In this document: positions 1-5,970 of the stretch, one piece after another
Layout: each line of letters opens with the position of its first letter
How positions within the stretch are numbered: the stretch's first letter is position 1
Assembly (NCBI GenBank): GCA_016932295.1
Contig: JAFGDC010000129.1
Location: 1-7,937, forward strand
Length of the DNA: 7,937 nucleotides
Source: a candidate division CSSED10-310 bacterium
GTDB lineage: Bacteria > CSSED10-310 > JAFGDC01
Direction: 5' to 3'
The notes under the pieces: model-generated
Told to the model about the DNA's origin: nothing
Seen by the model: the letters and a program-made list of their open reading frames with translations, nothing else
The model's database searches: none
Position numbers and translations under genes: made by a program

Positions 1-1549
1 CACCACGGCCACGGCCAACGACCGGGTGATCGCGGATGTCCAACGGCAGCTCGGGAACCTCGAAGTCATTCGCGGGCCGTTGGTACGTAAAAGCCTGATG
101 CTTCAAACCATGCGCCTGCCCGACCAGGCCGCCCGTCTTGCGTGGCTGGCGGAACATGTTCCCGGACTACCCGGCAGCGGCATTGTATATGTCCTCACCC
201 GGAGGGATGCCGAGGTGGTGGCGGGATGGCTTCAGAGCAACGGCATCCACGCGGAACCCTATCACAGTGCGGTGATGCACCCTGATTTCGAAGATACCAA
301 TGCATTCCGGCTTCACCTGGAGAATAGTTTGCTGGAAAACAGCATCAAGGTGCTGGTGGCCACCTCGGCATTGGGCATGGGTTTTGACAAACCTGATCTT
401 GGCTTTGTCATTCATTACCAGGCGCCCAATTCCGTAGTGTCCTATTACCAACAGGCGGGTCGCGCGGGTCGTGCCGTCGAAACCGCCTATTGCGTGATGA
501 TGTCCGGTCGGGAGGACGACGATATACATACCTTCTTCAGGAGAAACGCATTCCCCGATGAGGGTGCCGTGAACCGGATCGTGCGGTTGCTGGCACACAG
601 CGACGGCCTGTCGGTGCGGGAGCTGGAGGAGCTTGCCAACCTGTCGAATGGGCAACTCAGCCAGGCGCTCAAATATCTCAGTGTGCAAACCCCATCGCCC
701 GTGGTCAAGATCAAGAGTAAGTGGCTTCGCACTTCGGTGCGGTATTCGATGGACACTGAACGCATTCTGCACTTGACCCGCCAGCGCGAGGATGAATGGG
801 CGGAGATGCGGGGATATCTGGACACGGATAGATGTCTGATGGAATATCTCTGTCATGCCCTGGACGATCGGACCGCCGGTCCTTGCGGAAGATGCAGCAA
901 TTGTCTGGGCCGGCCGGTCGTCGCCGACCGGGTGGACCGGCGTACCGTGATCGAGGCCACCAGGCACCTGCGGCGGGCTGAGATGGTATTCACCCCCAAG
1001 GTCATGGTCGCGAAAGGGGCATTTGAATACTATCCTTTCTCCGGTAGATTACCGGAACACCTGCGAGCGCAGGAAGGACGAATCCTGTCCCGCTGGGGGG
1101 ATGCCGGCTGGGGTCGCCTGGTGGCGGATGACAAGCACGGTGGGAATTTTTCCGACGAGCTGGTGGCGGCGGTGGCTGAGATGATCCAACGATGGAATCC
1201 GGCGCCGCTGCCCACCTGGATAACCTGCGTCGAATCCCTGAGCCATCCGGATCTCGTGCCCGCATTCACCAGGCGATTGGCGCGGAGACTGGACATGCAT
1301 TTCGTGAAAGCGCTAAATAAGATACAGAAGAACGACCAGCAGAAGTTCCAGCGGAACAGGTTCCACCAGTGCCGTAACCTTGATGGCGTATTTTCGGTCG
1401 ATCGGGTCCGCCGGGGTGAGGCGGTGTTTCTCGTGGATGACGTGATCGATTCCGGATGGACGATGACGATCCTCGCTGCGTTGCTGCTGCAGGCTGGAAG
1501 CGGTCCCGTGTTTCCCGTTGCGCTGGCGAGCACGAGTACAGGAGACTAG
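1..1549 (+). CDS. RecQ-family DNA helicase fused to a C-terminal ComF-like phosphoribosyltransferase (5' partial)
   Basis: The gene is open at the left edge; the frame runs from base 2 as TTATANDRV, which resembles the end of helicase motif III in RecQ, so the first RecA domain with the Walker motifs lies outside. Residues here are counted from the GTG at 26, which is internal and not a true start. Seen in order: the second RecA domain with motif V (VLVATSALGMGF, 109-120) and motif VI (YQQAGRAGR, 141-149); a RecQ-type zinc site with Cys270 and CGRCSNC (287-293); a linker (about 305-395); and a PRTase domain (about 396-507) ending in the PRPP loop VFLVDDVIDSGWT (467-479). The LNKIQKNDQQ...NLDGVF stretch resembles ComFC. 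From family knowledge, the helicase part should be a 3'-5' DNA unwinding motor; the substrate of the PRTase part is unknown. The stop codon abuts dprA, suggesting one operon. A housekeeping RecQ is unlikely because the usual HRDC tail is replaced by the PRTase. Confidence 0.93.
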   Translation, partial: TTATANDRVIADVQRQLGNLEVIRGPLVRKSLMLQTMRLPDQAARLAWLAEHVPGLPGSGIVYVLTRRDAEVVAGWLQSNGIHAEPYHSAVMHPDFEDTNAFRLHLENSLLENSIKVLVATSALGMGFDKPDLGFVIHYQAPNSVVSYYQQAGRAGRAVETAYCVMMSGREDDDIHTFFRRNAFPDEGAVNRIVRLLAHSDGLSVRELEELANLSNGQLSQALKYLSVQTPSPVVKIKSKWLRTSVRYSMDTERILHLTRQREDEWAEMRGYLDTDRCLMEYLCHALDDRTAGPCGRCSNCLGRPVVADRVDRRTVIEATRHLRRAEMVFTPKVMVAKGAFEYYPFSGRLPEHLRAQEGRILSRWGDAGWGRLVADDKHGGNFSDELVAAVAEMIQRWNPAPLPTWITCVESLSHPDLVPAFTRRLARRLDMHFVKALNKIQKNDQQKFQRNRFHQCRNLDGVFSVDRVRRGEAVFLVDDVIDSGWTMTILAALLLQAGSGPVFPVALASTSTGD

Positions 1550-2575
1550 ATGCATCTGACCGAGCAGGCACAGGCTATCCTTCTCCTGGCGGCGCACTTC
1601 GGCAAGGCGCGCCGGGGAGATCCGCAACCACTGACACCATCGGAATGGGGTCTGTTCGCCGATTGGCTGCGGAACCGCTCACTGCAGCCGGCGGATCTCC
1701 TGCGCAAGGATCTCCGAACGACATTGTCCGATTGGGGTGAGGCGCGTATCCCGATCGCGCGAATCGAGGCGCTGCTGAATCGTGGCGCGGCCCTCGCCCT
1801 GGCCACGGAGCGATGGCTGCGGGCCGGACTGGTGATCATCACGCGCGCTGATGCCGCTTACCCCGCCAGGCTGAAGAAGCGGCTTGGGACCGCCTCGCCG
1901 CCGGTGCTGTTCGGCTGCGGCAACATGAATCTGCTGAACCAGGGCGGCATCGCGGTGATCGGCTCTCGGAACATGAGCGAGGCCGATGGACACTTCTCCG
2001 AGCGACTCGGCGCGCTGGCTGCCGGCCAGGCGCTGTCCATCCTCTCCGGCGGCGCCCGCGGCGTGGACGAAGCGGCGATGCTGGGCACACTGGCGGCGGC
2101 GGGTACAGCGGTTGGCGTATTGAGCCATGGTCTTCTCGCTTCCAGTGCTTCGGCCAAGTTCCGAACGCACCTGTTGGAGGGCAATCTGGCGCTTGTTTCC
2201 ATCACCTATCCCGAAGCCGGCTTCTCCGTCGGCAACGCCATGCAGAGGAACAAGTATATCTATTGCCTGGCCGATGCCGCGGTCGTTGTTCATGCCGGGA
2301 CCACCGGCGGCACCTGGAGCGGCGCCGTGGAGAATCTCAGGCGCGGCTGGGTCCCCCTATGGGTGAAACGGACCGAGGATGCGACGGCAGCCAACCGGCA
2401 ACTGGTGGAGAAGGGTGCGCGTTGGCTGGATGAAGGCGAAGACAACATCGACCTAAAGAAACTGAGTCTTCCCGGCGGCCGGACGACTGCAGACAGCGGG
2501 AGTGGCAAAGCGGCCGGTGGCCGCCAGAAGGAAATCATCTTCGGTGAATCGGCTGCAACAACTGTCACCGAATGA
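1550..2575 (+). CDS. dprA: DprA/Smf-like DNA-processing protein, divergent
   Basis: This 341-residue protein belongs to the DprA/Smf group of Rossmann-like proteins. Classical DprA binds incoming single-stranded DNA and loads RecA during transformation. Visible landmarks: an N-terminal helical region (1-95); the entry motif YPARLKKRLG followed by PPVLFGCGN (104-125); the fold core AVIGSR (135-140); SGGARGVDEAAMLGTL (166-181), matching the SGLAxGID signature; and RNKYIYCLADAAVVVHAG (233-250), matching RNRIIAGLS. The next segment, TTGGTWSGAVEN (251-262), departs from the usual SGSLITA and recalls the GGxGTxxE pattern of LOG proteins. After residue 300 the tail is rich in Gly, Ser and Thr, with no recognisable winged helix. 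The ATG follows the stop of the helicase-PRTase gene without a gap, and an AGGAG at 1540-1544 sits five bases upstream, inside that gene. The tight junction implies co-expression and a shared job. It may be a specialised paralogue rather than the genome's housekeeping DprA. Confidence 0.9.
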   Translation: MHLTEQAQAILLLAAHFGKARRGDPQPLTPSEWGLFADWLRNRSLQPADLLRKDLRTTLSDWGEARIPIARIEALLNRGAALALATERWLRAGLVIITRADAAYPARLKKRLGTASPPVLFGCGNMNLLNQGGIAVIGSRNMSEADGHFSERLGALAAGQALSILSGGARGVDEAAMLGTLAAAGTAVGVLSHGLLASSASAKFRTHLLEGNLALVSITYPEAGFSVGNAMQRNKYIYCLADAAVVVHAGTTGGTWSGAVENLRRGWVPLWVKRTEDATAANRQLVEKGARWLDEGEDNIDLKKLSLPGGRTTADSGSGKAAGGRQKEIIFGESAATTVTE

Positions 2576-2598
2576 TCCAGGCGATTGGTTCCGGCTGA

Positions 2599-2627
2599 CG
2601 GCAAGATCATTGCGCCTTTTTATTCTT
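2599..2627 (+). terminator. Weak candidate intrinsic terminator after dprA
   Basis: A short imperfect hairpin (GCAA at 2601-2604 pairing with TTGC at 2610-2613, extended by C2599-G2614 with one bulge, loop GATCA) is followed by a T-rich tract at 2617-2627 interrupted by one A and one C. It lies about 25 bases after the dprA stop. The stem is short, so termination here may be weak or Rho-dependent. Confidence 0.3.
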
Positions 2628-2792
2628 ATGGGGTTCTATTGAGTACACTCCGGGAAGTAACACATGATGCCGGGATCGCCGGGGAGCCACGCGAAGAGCC
2701 GTCGCACATCGCCGGCACTCAATGTCGGGAATGGTTGAAAACGCGGAATCGAAGGGCATGGTAGTCAAGCTGCGCGATCCGGTCCGTTACCG

Positions 2793-2815
2793 CATGCCGT
2801 CATCGCCGCGGCATG
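2793..2815. other. Hairpin in the convergent gap between dprA and the phosphoesterase gene
   Basis: CATGCCG (2793-2799) and CGGCATG (2809-2815) form a perfect 7-bp inverted repeat around a 9-base loop, 16 bases beyond the stop of the minus-strand phosphoesterase gene. No T-tract follows on either strand, so it is not a canonical intrinsic terminator. It could protect a 3' end or pause polymerase. The rest of the 256-base gap (2576-2831) shows no convincing gene: open frames are very short, the longest ATG frame at 2664 being only 24 codons with a poor ribosome binding site. Confidence 0.3.
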
Positions 2816-2831
2816 AAAGTGAGGAAGACTC

Positions 2832-3998
2832 CTAGACCGCTGTCTCGAACCGCAGTCGGATGAAGACGATTTCCGATTTCCCGACGGTTTTCATTGGCGG
2901 GCCCCAGGTGCCGGCTCCGCAGGAGACGTAATAGTGGGTGCCGCCTTTCTTCAGATACCCCCAGTCTTTTTCGTAGATAGCGCCGGTGATGAGGTTGTTG
3001 GGGAACAACTGGCCATGATGGGTGTGTCCCGACACCTGCAGATCGACTCCCGCCGCGGCGGCCTCCTCGAGCTTGAACGGCTGGTGGTCCATGAGAAGCA
3101 CCGGCTGGTCGCCCTCTACCCCGGACAGCATATCGGCCAGCGGCTTCCTTGCGCCGCCCGCGAAGTGCTTGATACTGGGATCTTCCCGGCCCGCCAGGAA
3201 GAAGCTGTCAGCCACCTTCACCACCTGGTCGCGGAGAAACACCACACCCTTGCGCTCCAGATACGGCACGGTTTCCTCGGCACCGCCGATGTATTCATGG
3301 TTGCCGGTGACCCCGAATACGCCGTACGTGCTCTTCAGCCTGGTGAGCGGTTCACCCATGTCCATCTCCATGACCGGCTCGATGTCACCGTCCACGATGT
3401 CGCCGGGCAGCAGAATGAGATCCGGATTCAGCTTGTTAATCGCGGTCACGAATTGATCCAGTCGATGGGCATCGATCACCGTGCCCAGATGAATATCCGA
3501 CGCCACGGCGATATCCAGTTGCCGGAGTTGCCCGGCCTGCTTGGGAATGATGAGTTCCAGCCTGGTGACCTGGATGCGGTTGGAATGAATATGGCCGATC
3601 ACCACCAGGAGTCCCGCCGCCGCCACCGCCGCCACCCCCATCGCGCGTTTGAAGCCTATGCCGGCGGCCCATGCGGGGGTGATGTGCAGCAGCCGTCCCC
3701 CCAGGCCGGCCAGATCCAACACGAGGGCGAACAGGAATACGTAGAAATAGAGCCCCAGCCAGACCGCCCCGATCCATATGAAGACATCGCAATACGTACA
3801 AGGGAGATATGCCCGCAGAATGCGGCCGATGAAAAATGACAGCGCCAGGAGCGGAAAGAGCCACAGGTACACGGTGCGGAGGATCGAACCCTTGGGGAGC
3901 AGGCGCCAGCCGCGGATGAAGACGTAGGAGCAGGTGCTGCCGTAGACCAGGATGACAATGGAGAAGAAGATGATGAATGAGGTTGTGCGTTCCGACAT
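2832..3998 (-). CDS. Membrane-anchored calcineurin-like metallophosphoesterase (YkuE/YaeI-like)
   Basis: The 388-residue product has a hydrophobic N-terminal half with about four membrane segments (roughly 8-30, 43-62, 72-97 and 118-137), then a calcineurin-like phosphoesterase domain. The metal-binding motifs are all present in order: SDIHLG (167-172), LLPGDIVDGD (196-205), GNHEY (232-236), LLMDHQP (301-307) and SGHTHHGQ (323-330), giving Asp168, His170, Asp200, Asn233, His234, His305, His325 and His327. The enzyme should therefore be a competent two-metal hydrolase of phosphoester bonds. Family members include the B. subtilis surface protein YkuE and the E. coli phosphodiesterase YaeI; the substrate cannot be read from sequence. 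The ATG at 3998 has a strong GGGAGG six bases upstream. The gene follows lemA and the DUF3137 gene on the same strand after a 96-base gap with its own promoter candidate, so it may be expressed independently. Cys67 and Cys70 (CTYC) sit between predicted membrane segments, an unexplained detail. Confidence 0.9.
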   Translation of the reverse strand: MSERTTSFIIFFSIVILVYGSTCSYVFIRGWRLLPKGSILRTVYLWLFPLLALSFFIGRILRAYLPCTYCDVFIWIGAVWLGLYFYVFLFALVLDLAGLGGRLLHITPAWAAGIGFKRAMGVAAVAAAGLLVVIGHIHSNRIQVTRLELIIPKQAGQLRQLDIAVASDIHLGTVIDAHRLDQFVTAINKLNPDLILLPGDIVDGDIEPVMEMDMGEPLTRLKSTYGVFGVTGNHEYIGGAEETVPYLERKGVVFLRDQVVKVADSFFLAGREDPSIKHFAGGARKPLADMLSGVEGDQPVLLMDHQPFKLEEAAAAGVDLQVSGHTHHGQLFPNNLITGAIYEKDWGYLKKGGTHYYVSCGAGTWGPPMKTVGKSEIVFIRLRFETAV

Positions 3999-4042
3999 GC
4001 AATCCCTCCCGCCGGACAGGTGTTCACCGTGGCGCTGTGGTC

Positions 4043-4071
4043 ATTCTCCCGGATGAATGGGAGCGGGTCAA
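4043..4071 (-). promoter_or_regulatory. Sigma-70-like promoter candidate for the metallophosphoesterase gene
   Basis: On the minus strand TTGACC (4071-4066, five of six to TTGACA), a 17-base spacer and GAGAAT (4048-4043, four of six to TATAAT) lie about 45 bases before the start codon. A small inverted repeat, CTCCC/GGGAG (4046-4050 and 4059-4063 on the plus strand), falls mostly inside the spacer. It could be an operator or chance. Confidence 0.4.
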
Positions 4072-4094
4072 TAAAGGTGCAAAACCGCCGCCTG

Positions 4095-5048
4095 TTACTC
4101 CTTCGTCCAGATCCTGGTATTGAGGTTCAGGTCCTCGACCAGTCCTATGGTCATGGTGAGATGTTCGAAATACTCCTGGACCGGTTGGAACTTCACCAGA
4201 GAGCCGAAGGTCTGCGGCTCGAACAGGGGCTTCCTGATGGAGATGGCCACATAGATCCTGGAACCGGCGAAGGAGATGTACAGGGTTTTGCCGGTTTTTT
4301 TCTTGAATTCCAGGATGCGGCGCATGAGTCCAGGAGAGAGAATATAGCGCGCACCCACCTGGTCGGTGCCGTAGACGGCGAACTCTTTCTCGAACTCGGC
4401 ATCCTCCATCCGCACCACTTCACCCCGTCCCTTGTTCCATTCCTGCAGCTTGCGTCCTATGAATCCGAGGGCGCGCTCTGCGGTATCGGGGAGCACGTAG
4501 GTTACACCCCGGAAATGCTTGTTGAAGTCGGCACAGAAGAAGATGCCGCGGAATATGGTGTGCCAGTCCGACCGCTGGCTCCCCTTGCTGTTCCGATGGG
4601 TGGTCTTGTATTCCGTATGGAGTTCGGAGAATTCTATCTGGGTCCTGTCCAGCATGCCGGTGACGTAATCGTCGCCGCGGTACCGGTCTACATGGTGAGG
4701 GAACAGCCCGCTCCAGTGATAGGTGTCGGCCGCCACGCATCGATCCGGAGAATACCTCAGGCCTGGTTCGATGAAGTGCACGATGGGTTCGATCACGCCT
4801 TTCTTGAAATTGGCCTGGAATTGCTTCAGGATCGGGGTGATGAGGAAATAGGCGGCGCCTGCGACGATGATGATGGGAGCAGCGATTATGAGTGATGGCA
4901 GGTTGAAGGTCTTCACGCCCAGATACACACCACCGATGACAACAACGGCGATGATGCCGGTGACGATATATCGATTTCGCAACTGCCGCCGTTCACCTTC
5001 GAGCCGTTCCAGCGAACTCTTCAGCTCCGTGTCGTAAAACCGCCGCAA
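4095..5048 (-). CDS. DUF3137 family membrane protein
   Basis: This is a DUF3137 protein; its molecular function is unknown. The 317-residue version from the TTG at 5048 has a charged N-terminal helix (1-26), two adjacent membrane segments (about 27-46 and 51-71), and a large soluble domain. The soluble part carries typical DUF3137 stretches: WHTIFRGIFFCADFNKHF (162-179), a DAEFEKEFAVYGTDQV block (216-231) and a YILSPGLMRRI block (235-245). From family knowledge, such genes often stand directly after lemA, as here, so the two products may work in one membrane complex. The start is doubtful. TTG at 5048 has no ribosome binding site at a usable distance, whereas GAGAGG six bases before an ATC at 5066 would give the N-terminus (M)KTIDELRRFYD. 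CTG at 5084, overlapping the lemA stop, is a third option. The family assignment does not depend on the start choice. Confidence 0.85.
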   Translation of the reverse strand: MRRFYDTELKSSLERLEGERRQLRNRYIVTGIIAVVVIGGVYLGVKTFNLPSLIIAAPIIIVAGAAYFLITPILKQFQANFKKGVIEPIVHFIEPGLRYSPDRCVAADTYHWSGLFPHHVDRYRGDDYVTGMLDRTQIEFSELHTEYKTTHRNSKGSQRSDWHTIFRGIFFCADFNKHFRGVTYVLPDTAERALGFIGRKLQEWNKGRGEVVRMEDAEFEKEFAVYGTDQVGARYILSPGLMRRILEFKKKTGKTLYISFAGSRIYVAISIRKPLFEPQTFGSLVKFQPVQEYFEHLTMTIGLVEDLNLNTRIWTKE

Positions 5049-5063
5049 TTCATCGATGGTCTT

Positions 5064-5078
5064 GATCGCCCACCTCTC
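5064..5078 (-). promoter_or_regulatory. Ribosome binding site pointing to an ATC codon of the DUF3137 gene
   Basis: On the minus strand GAGAGG (5078-5073, part of a longer GAGAGGTGG) is followed after six bases by ATC (5066-5064), in frame with DUF3137. No ATG, GTG or TTG lies at a proper distance in this frame; the nearest ordinary start, TTG at 5048, is 24 bases from the site. An ATG at 5079 lies in another frame and ends after 19 codons. Either the rare ATC initiator is used, or one base differs from the true sequence. Confidence 0.45.
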
Positions 5079-5080
5079 AT

Positions 5081-5644
5081 TCAGTTGAACATGGCACCCA
5101 CATCCACCGGCCCGCGCTCGCTTTCGGGAATCTCGAACATTTTCTTGCGGCGGTACCCGATGATGCCGGCGACGAGATTGGTGGGGAACATCTCCACCGC
5201 GTTGTTATAGCTCATCACTGACGAGTTGTATGCCCGTCTCGCCGCGGAGATCTGCTCTTCCACCTCGTTCAATGACCGTTGCAGGTGCATGAAGTTCTCG
5301 TTGGCTTTCAGGTTGGGGTAATTCTCCACCGCCACCATGATGCCGCCGAGAGCCTTGGTGAGCTTGTTCTCCAGGTCCACGCGGTCTTCGGGGCCGAGCT
5401 GTCCGGAAACGGCTTTGGCGCGCATTTCGGTGATGTCCTCCAGCAGCGTTTTTTCATGGGTCATGTAGTGCTTGACCGAAGCCACCAGGTTTGGGATGAG
5501 GTCATAGCGCTTCTTGAGCTGGGCATCCATGCCGGCGAAAGCGTTCTCCGCCTGGTTTTTCCTGCCCACCAGTGAATTGTACATGATGGCGAATACTCCC
5601 AGGATGAACGCCGCGATGACCAGGATCGCTATCAATACTGACAT
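5081..5644 (-). CDS. lemA: LemA family protein
   Basis: The 187-residue product is a full-length LemA protein. It has one N-terminal membrane segment (about 3-22) and then a helical, coiled-coil-rich soluble domain. Family signatures are clear: YNSLVGRKNQAENAF (22-36), LKKRYDLIPNLVASVKHY (43-60), ENYPNLKANENFMHLQ (107-122), and EEQISAARRAYNSSVMSYN (129-147). The C-terminus has the usual FP-containing stretch and ends in a short polar tail. LemA proteins are membrane-attached with the helical domain outside the cytoplasm, and their biochemical role is not settled. The ATG at 5644 is supported by GGAGGT five bases upstream, the strongest ribosome binding site in the window. The DUF3137 gene follows within about 15-30 bases, so both are probably one transcript started in the divergent gap to the right. 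Confidence 0.95.
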   Translation of the reverse strand: MSVLIAILVIAAFILGVFAIMYNSLVGRKNQAENAFAGMDAQLKKRYDLIPNLVASVKHYMTHEKTLLEDITEMRAKAVSGQLGPEDRVDLENKLTKALGGIMVAVENYPNLKANENFMHLQRSLNEVEEQISAARRAYNSSVMSYNNAVEMFPTNLVAGIIGYRRKKMFEIPESERGPVDVGAMFN

Positions 5645-5714
5645 TCTGCACCTCCATTGTTGGCGATCGTTTCATGTTCTGTTGGAACAGTTTACCTTCT
5701 GTGCCCCATTCTTC

Positions 5715-5744
5715 ATAGTACCCTGTCGCGCGGTCCGTTACGAA
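5715..5744 (-). promoter_or_regulatory. lemA: Weak promoter candidate for lemA
   Basis: On the minus strand TTCGTA (5744-5739), an 18-base spacer and TACTAT (5720-5715) lie about 70 bases before the lemA start. The -10 element is fair and the -35 element is poor (three of six), so this is only the best match I found in the gap. Confidence 0.22.
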
Positions 5745-5917
5745 TGCGTTGCTTTGTTCCGCCGGAAAAGTAATCGGTGTCCGATGTTCGGCCGCATGGA
5801 GCGCTTGCCGCCAAGCCGGCATCCCATAGACGTCAATCATCGACTATGTACAATCTCCACGGGTCGGACATCCTCACAACGGGTTATCCGCAGTTGGAAC
5901 CGGCCGCGAGAAAACGG

Positions 5918-5946
5918 TTGACCCCGATCTGGATCGACGGAACAAT
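5918..5946 (+). promoter_or_regulatory. Sigma-70-like promoter candidate for the methyltransferase operon, with an inverted repeat in the spacer
   Basis: TTGACC (5918-5923, five of six to consensus), exactly 17 bases, then AACAAT (5941-5946, four of six) would start transcription near 5953, giving a leader of under 20 bases. The spacer holds the inverted repeat CGATC-TG-GATCG (5925-5936), a possible operator. The short leader would start at or just before the GGGAGG at 5953-5958. Confidence 0.42.
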
Positions 5947-5970
5947 GATGGAGGGAGGTTTGAAAGCGGC

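Larger units (their letters stand above)
5645..5970. other. Divergent intergenic region between lemA and the methyltransferase operon
   Basis: This 326-base gap separates two divergent transcription units and should hold both promoters. The right end has a good candidate for the rightward operon (5918-5946). The left part has a weak one for lemA (5715-5744) and, in the lemA leader, the inverted repeat CTGTT-GG-AACAG (5679-5690). A GTG-started frame at 5777-5974 (65 codons; alternative ATG at 5846) ends in an ATGA overlap with the methyltransferase start. It has no ribosome binding site and no recognisable similarity, so I do not call it a gene. No RNA gene, riboswitch or mobile element is apparent. 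Confidence 0.6.

Noticed and set aside
167..967. Long minus-strand open frame opposite the helicase gene
   Set aside because: It lies wholly inside the conserved helicase domains on the other strand, and its protein has no recognisable motif; GC-rich coding sequence commonly leaves such antisense frames open.
2664..2738. 24-codon open frame in the dprA/phosphoesterase gap
   Set aside because: It is very short, with a poor ribosome binding site and a low-complexity basic/Ser-rich product; most likely chance.
2934..3839. About 300-codon plus-strand open frame opposite the metallophosphoesterase gene
   Set aside because: The minus strand carries every catalytic motif of the phosphoesterase in order; the antisense product is a His/Arg/Gln-rich shadow without a plausible ribosome binding site.
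4046..4063. CTCCC/GGGAG hairpin as a terminator for the DUF3137 transcript
   Set aside because: The stem is only five pairs and no T-run follows on the minus strand; it coincides with the promoter spacer of the phosphoesterase gene.
4020..4895. About 290-codon plus-strand open frame opposite the DUF3137 gene
   Set aside because: It overlaps the clearly conserved DUF3137 protein in antisense and shows no family features of its own.
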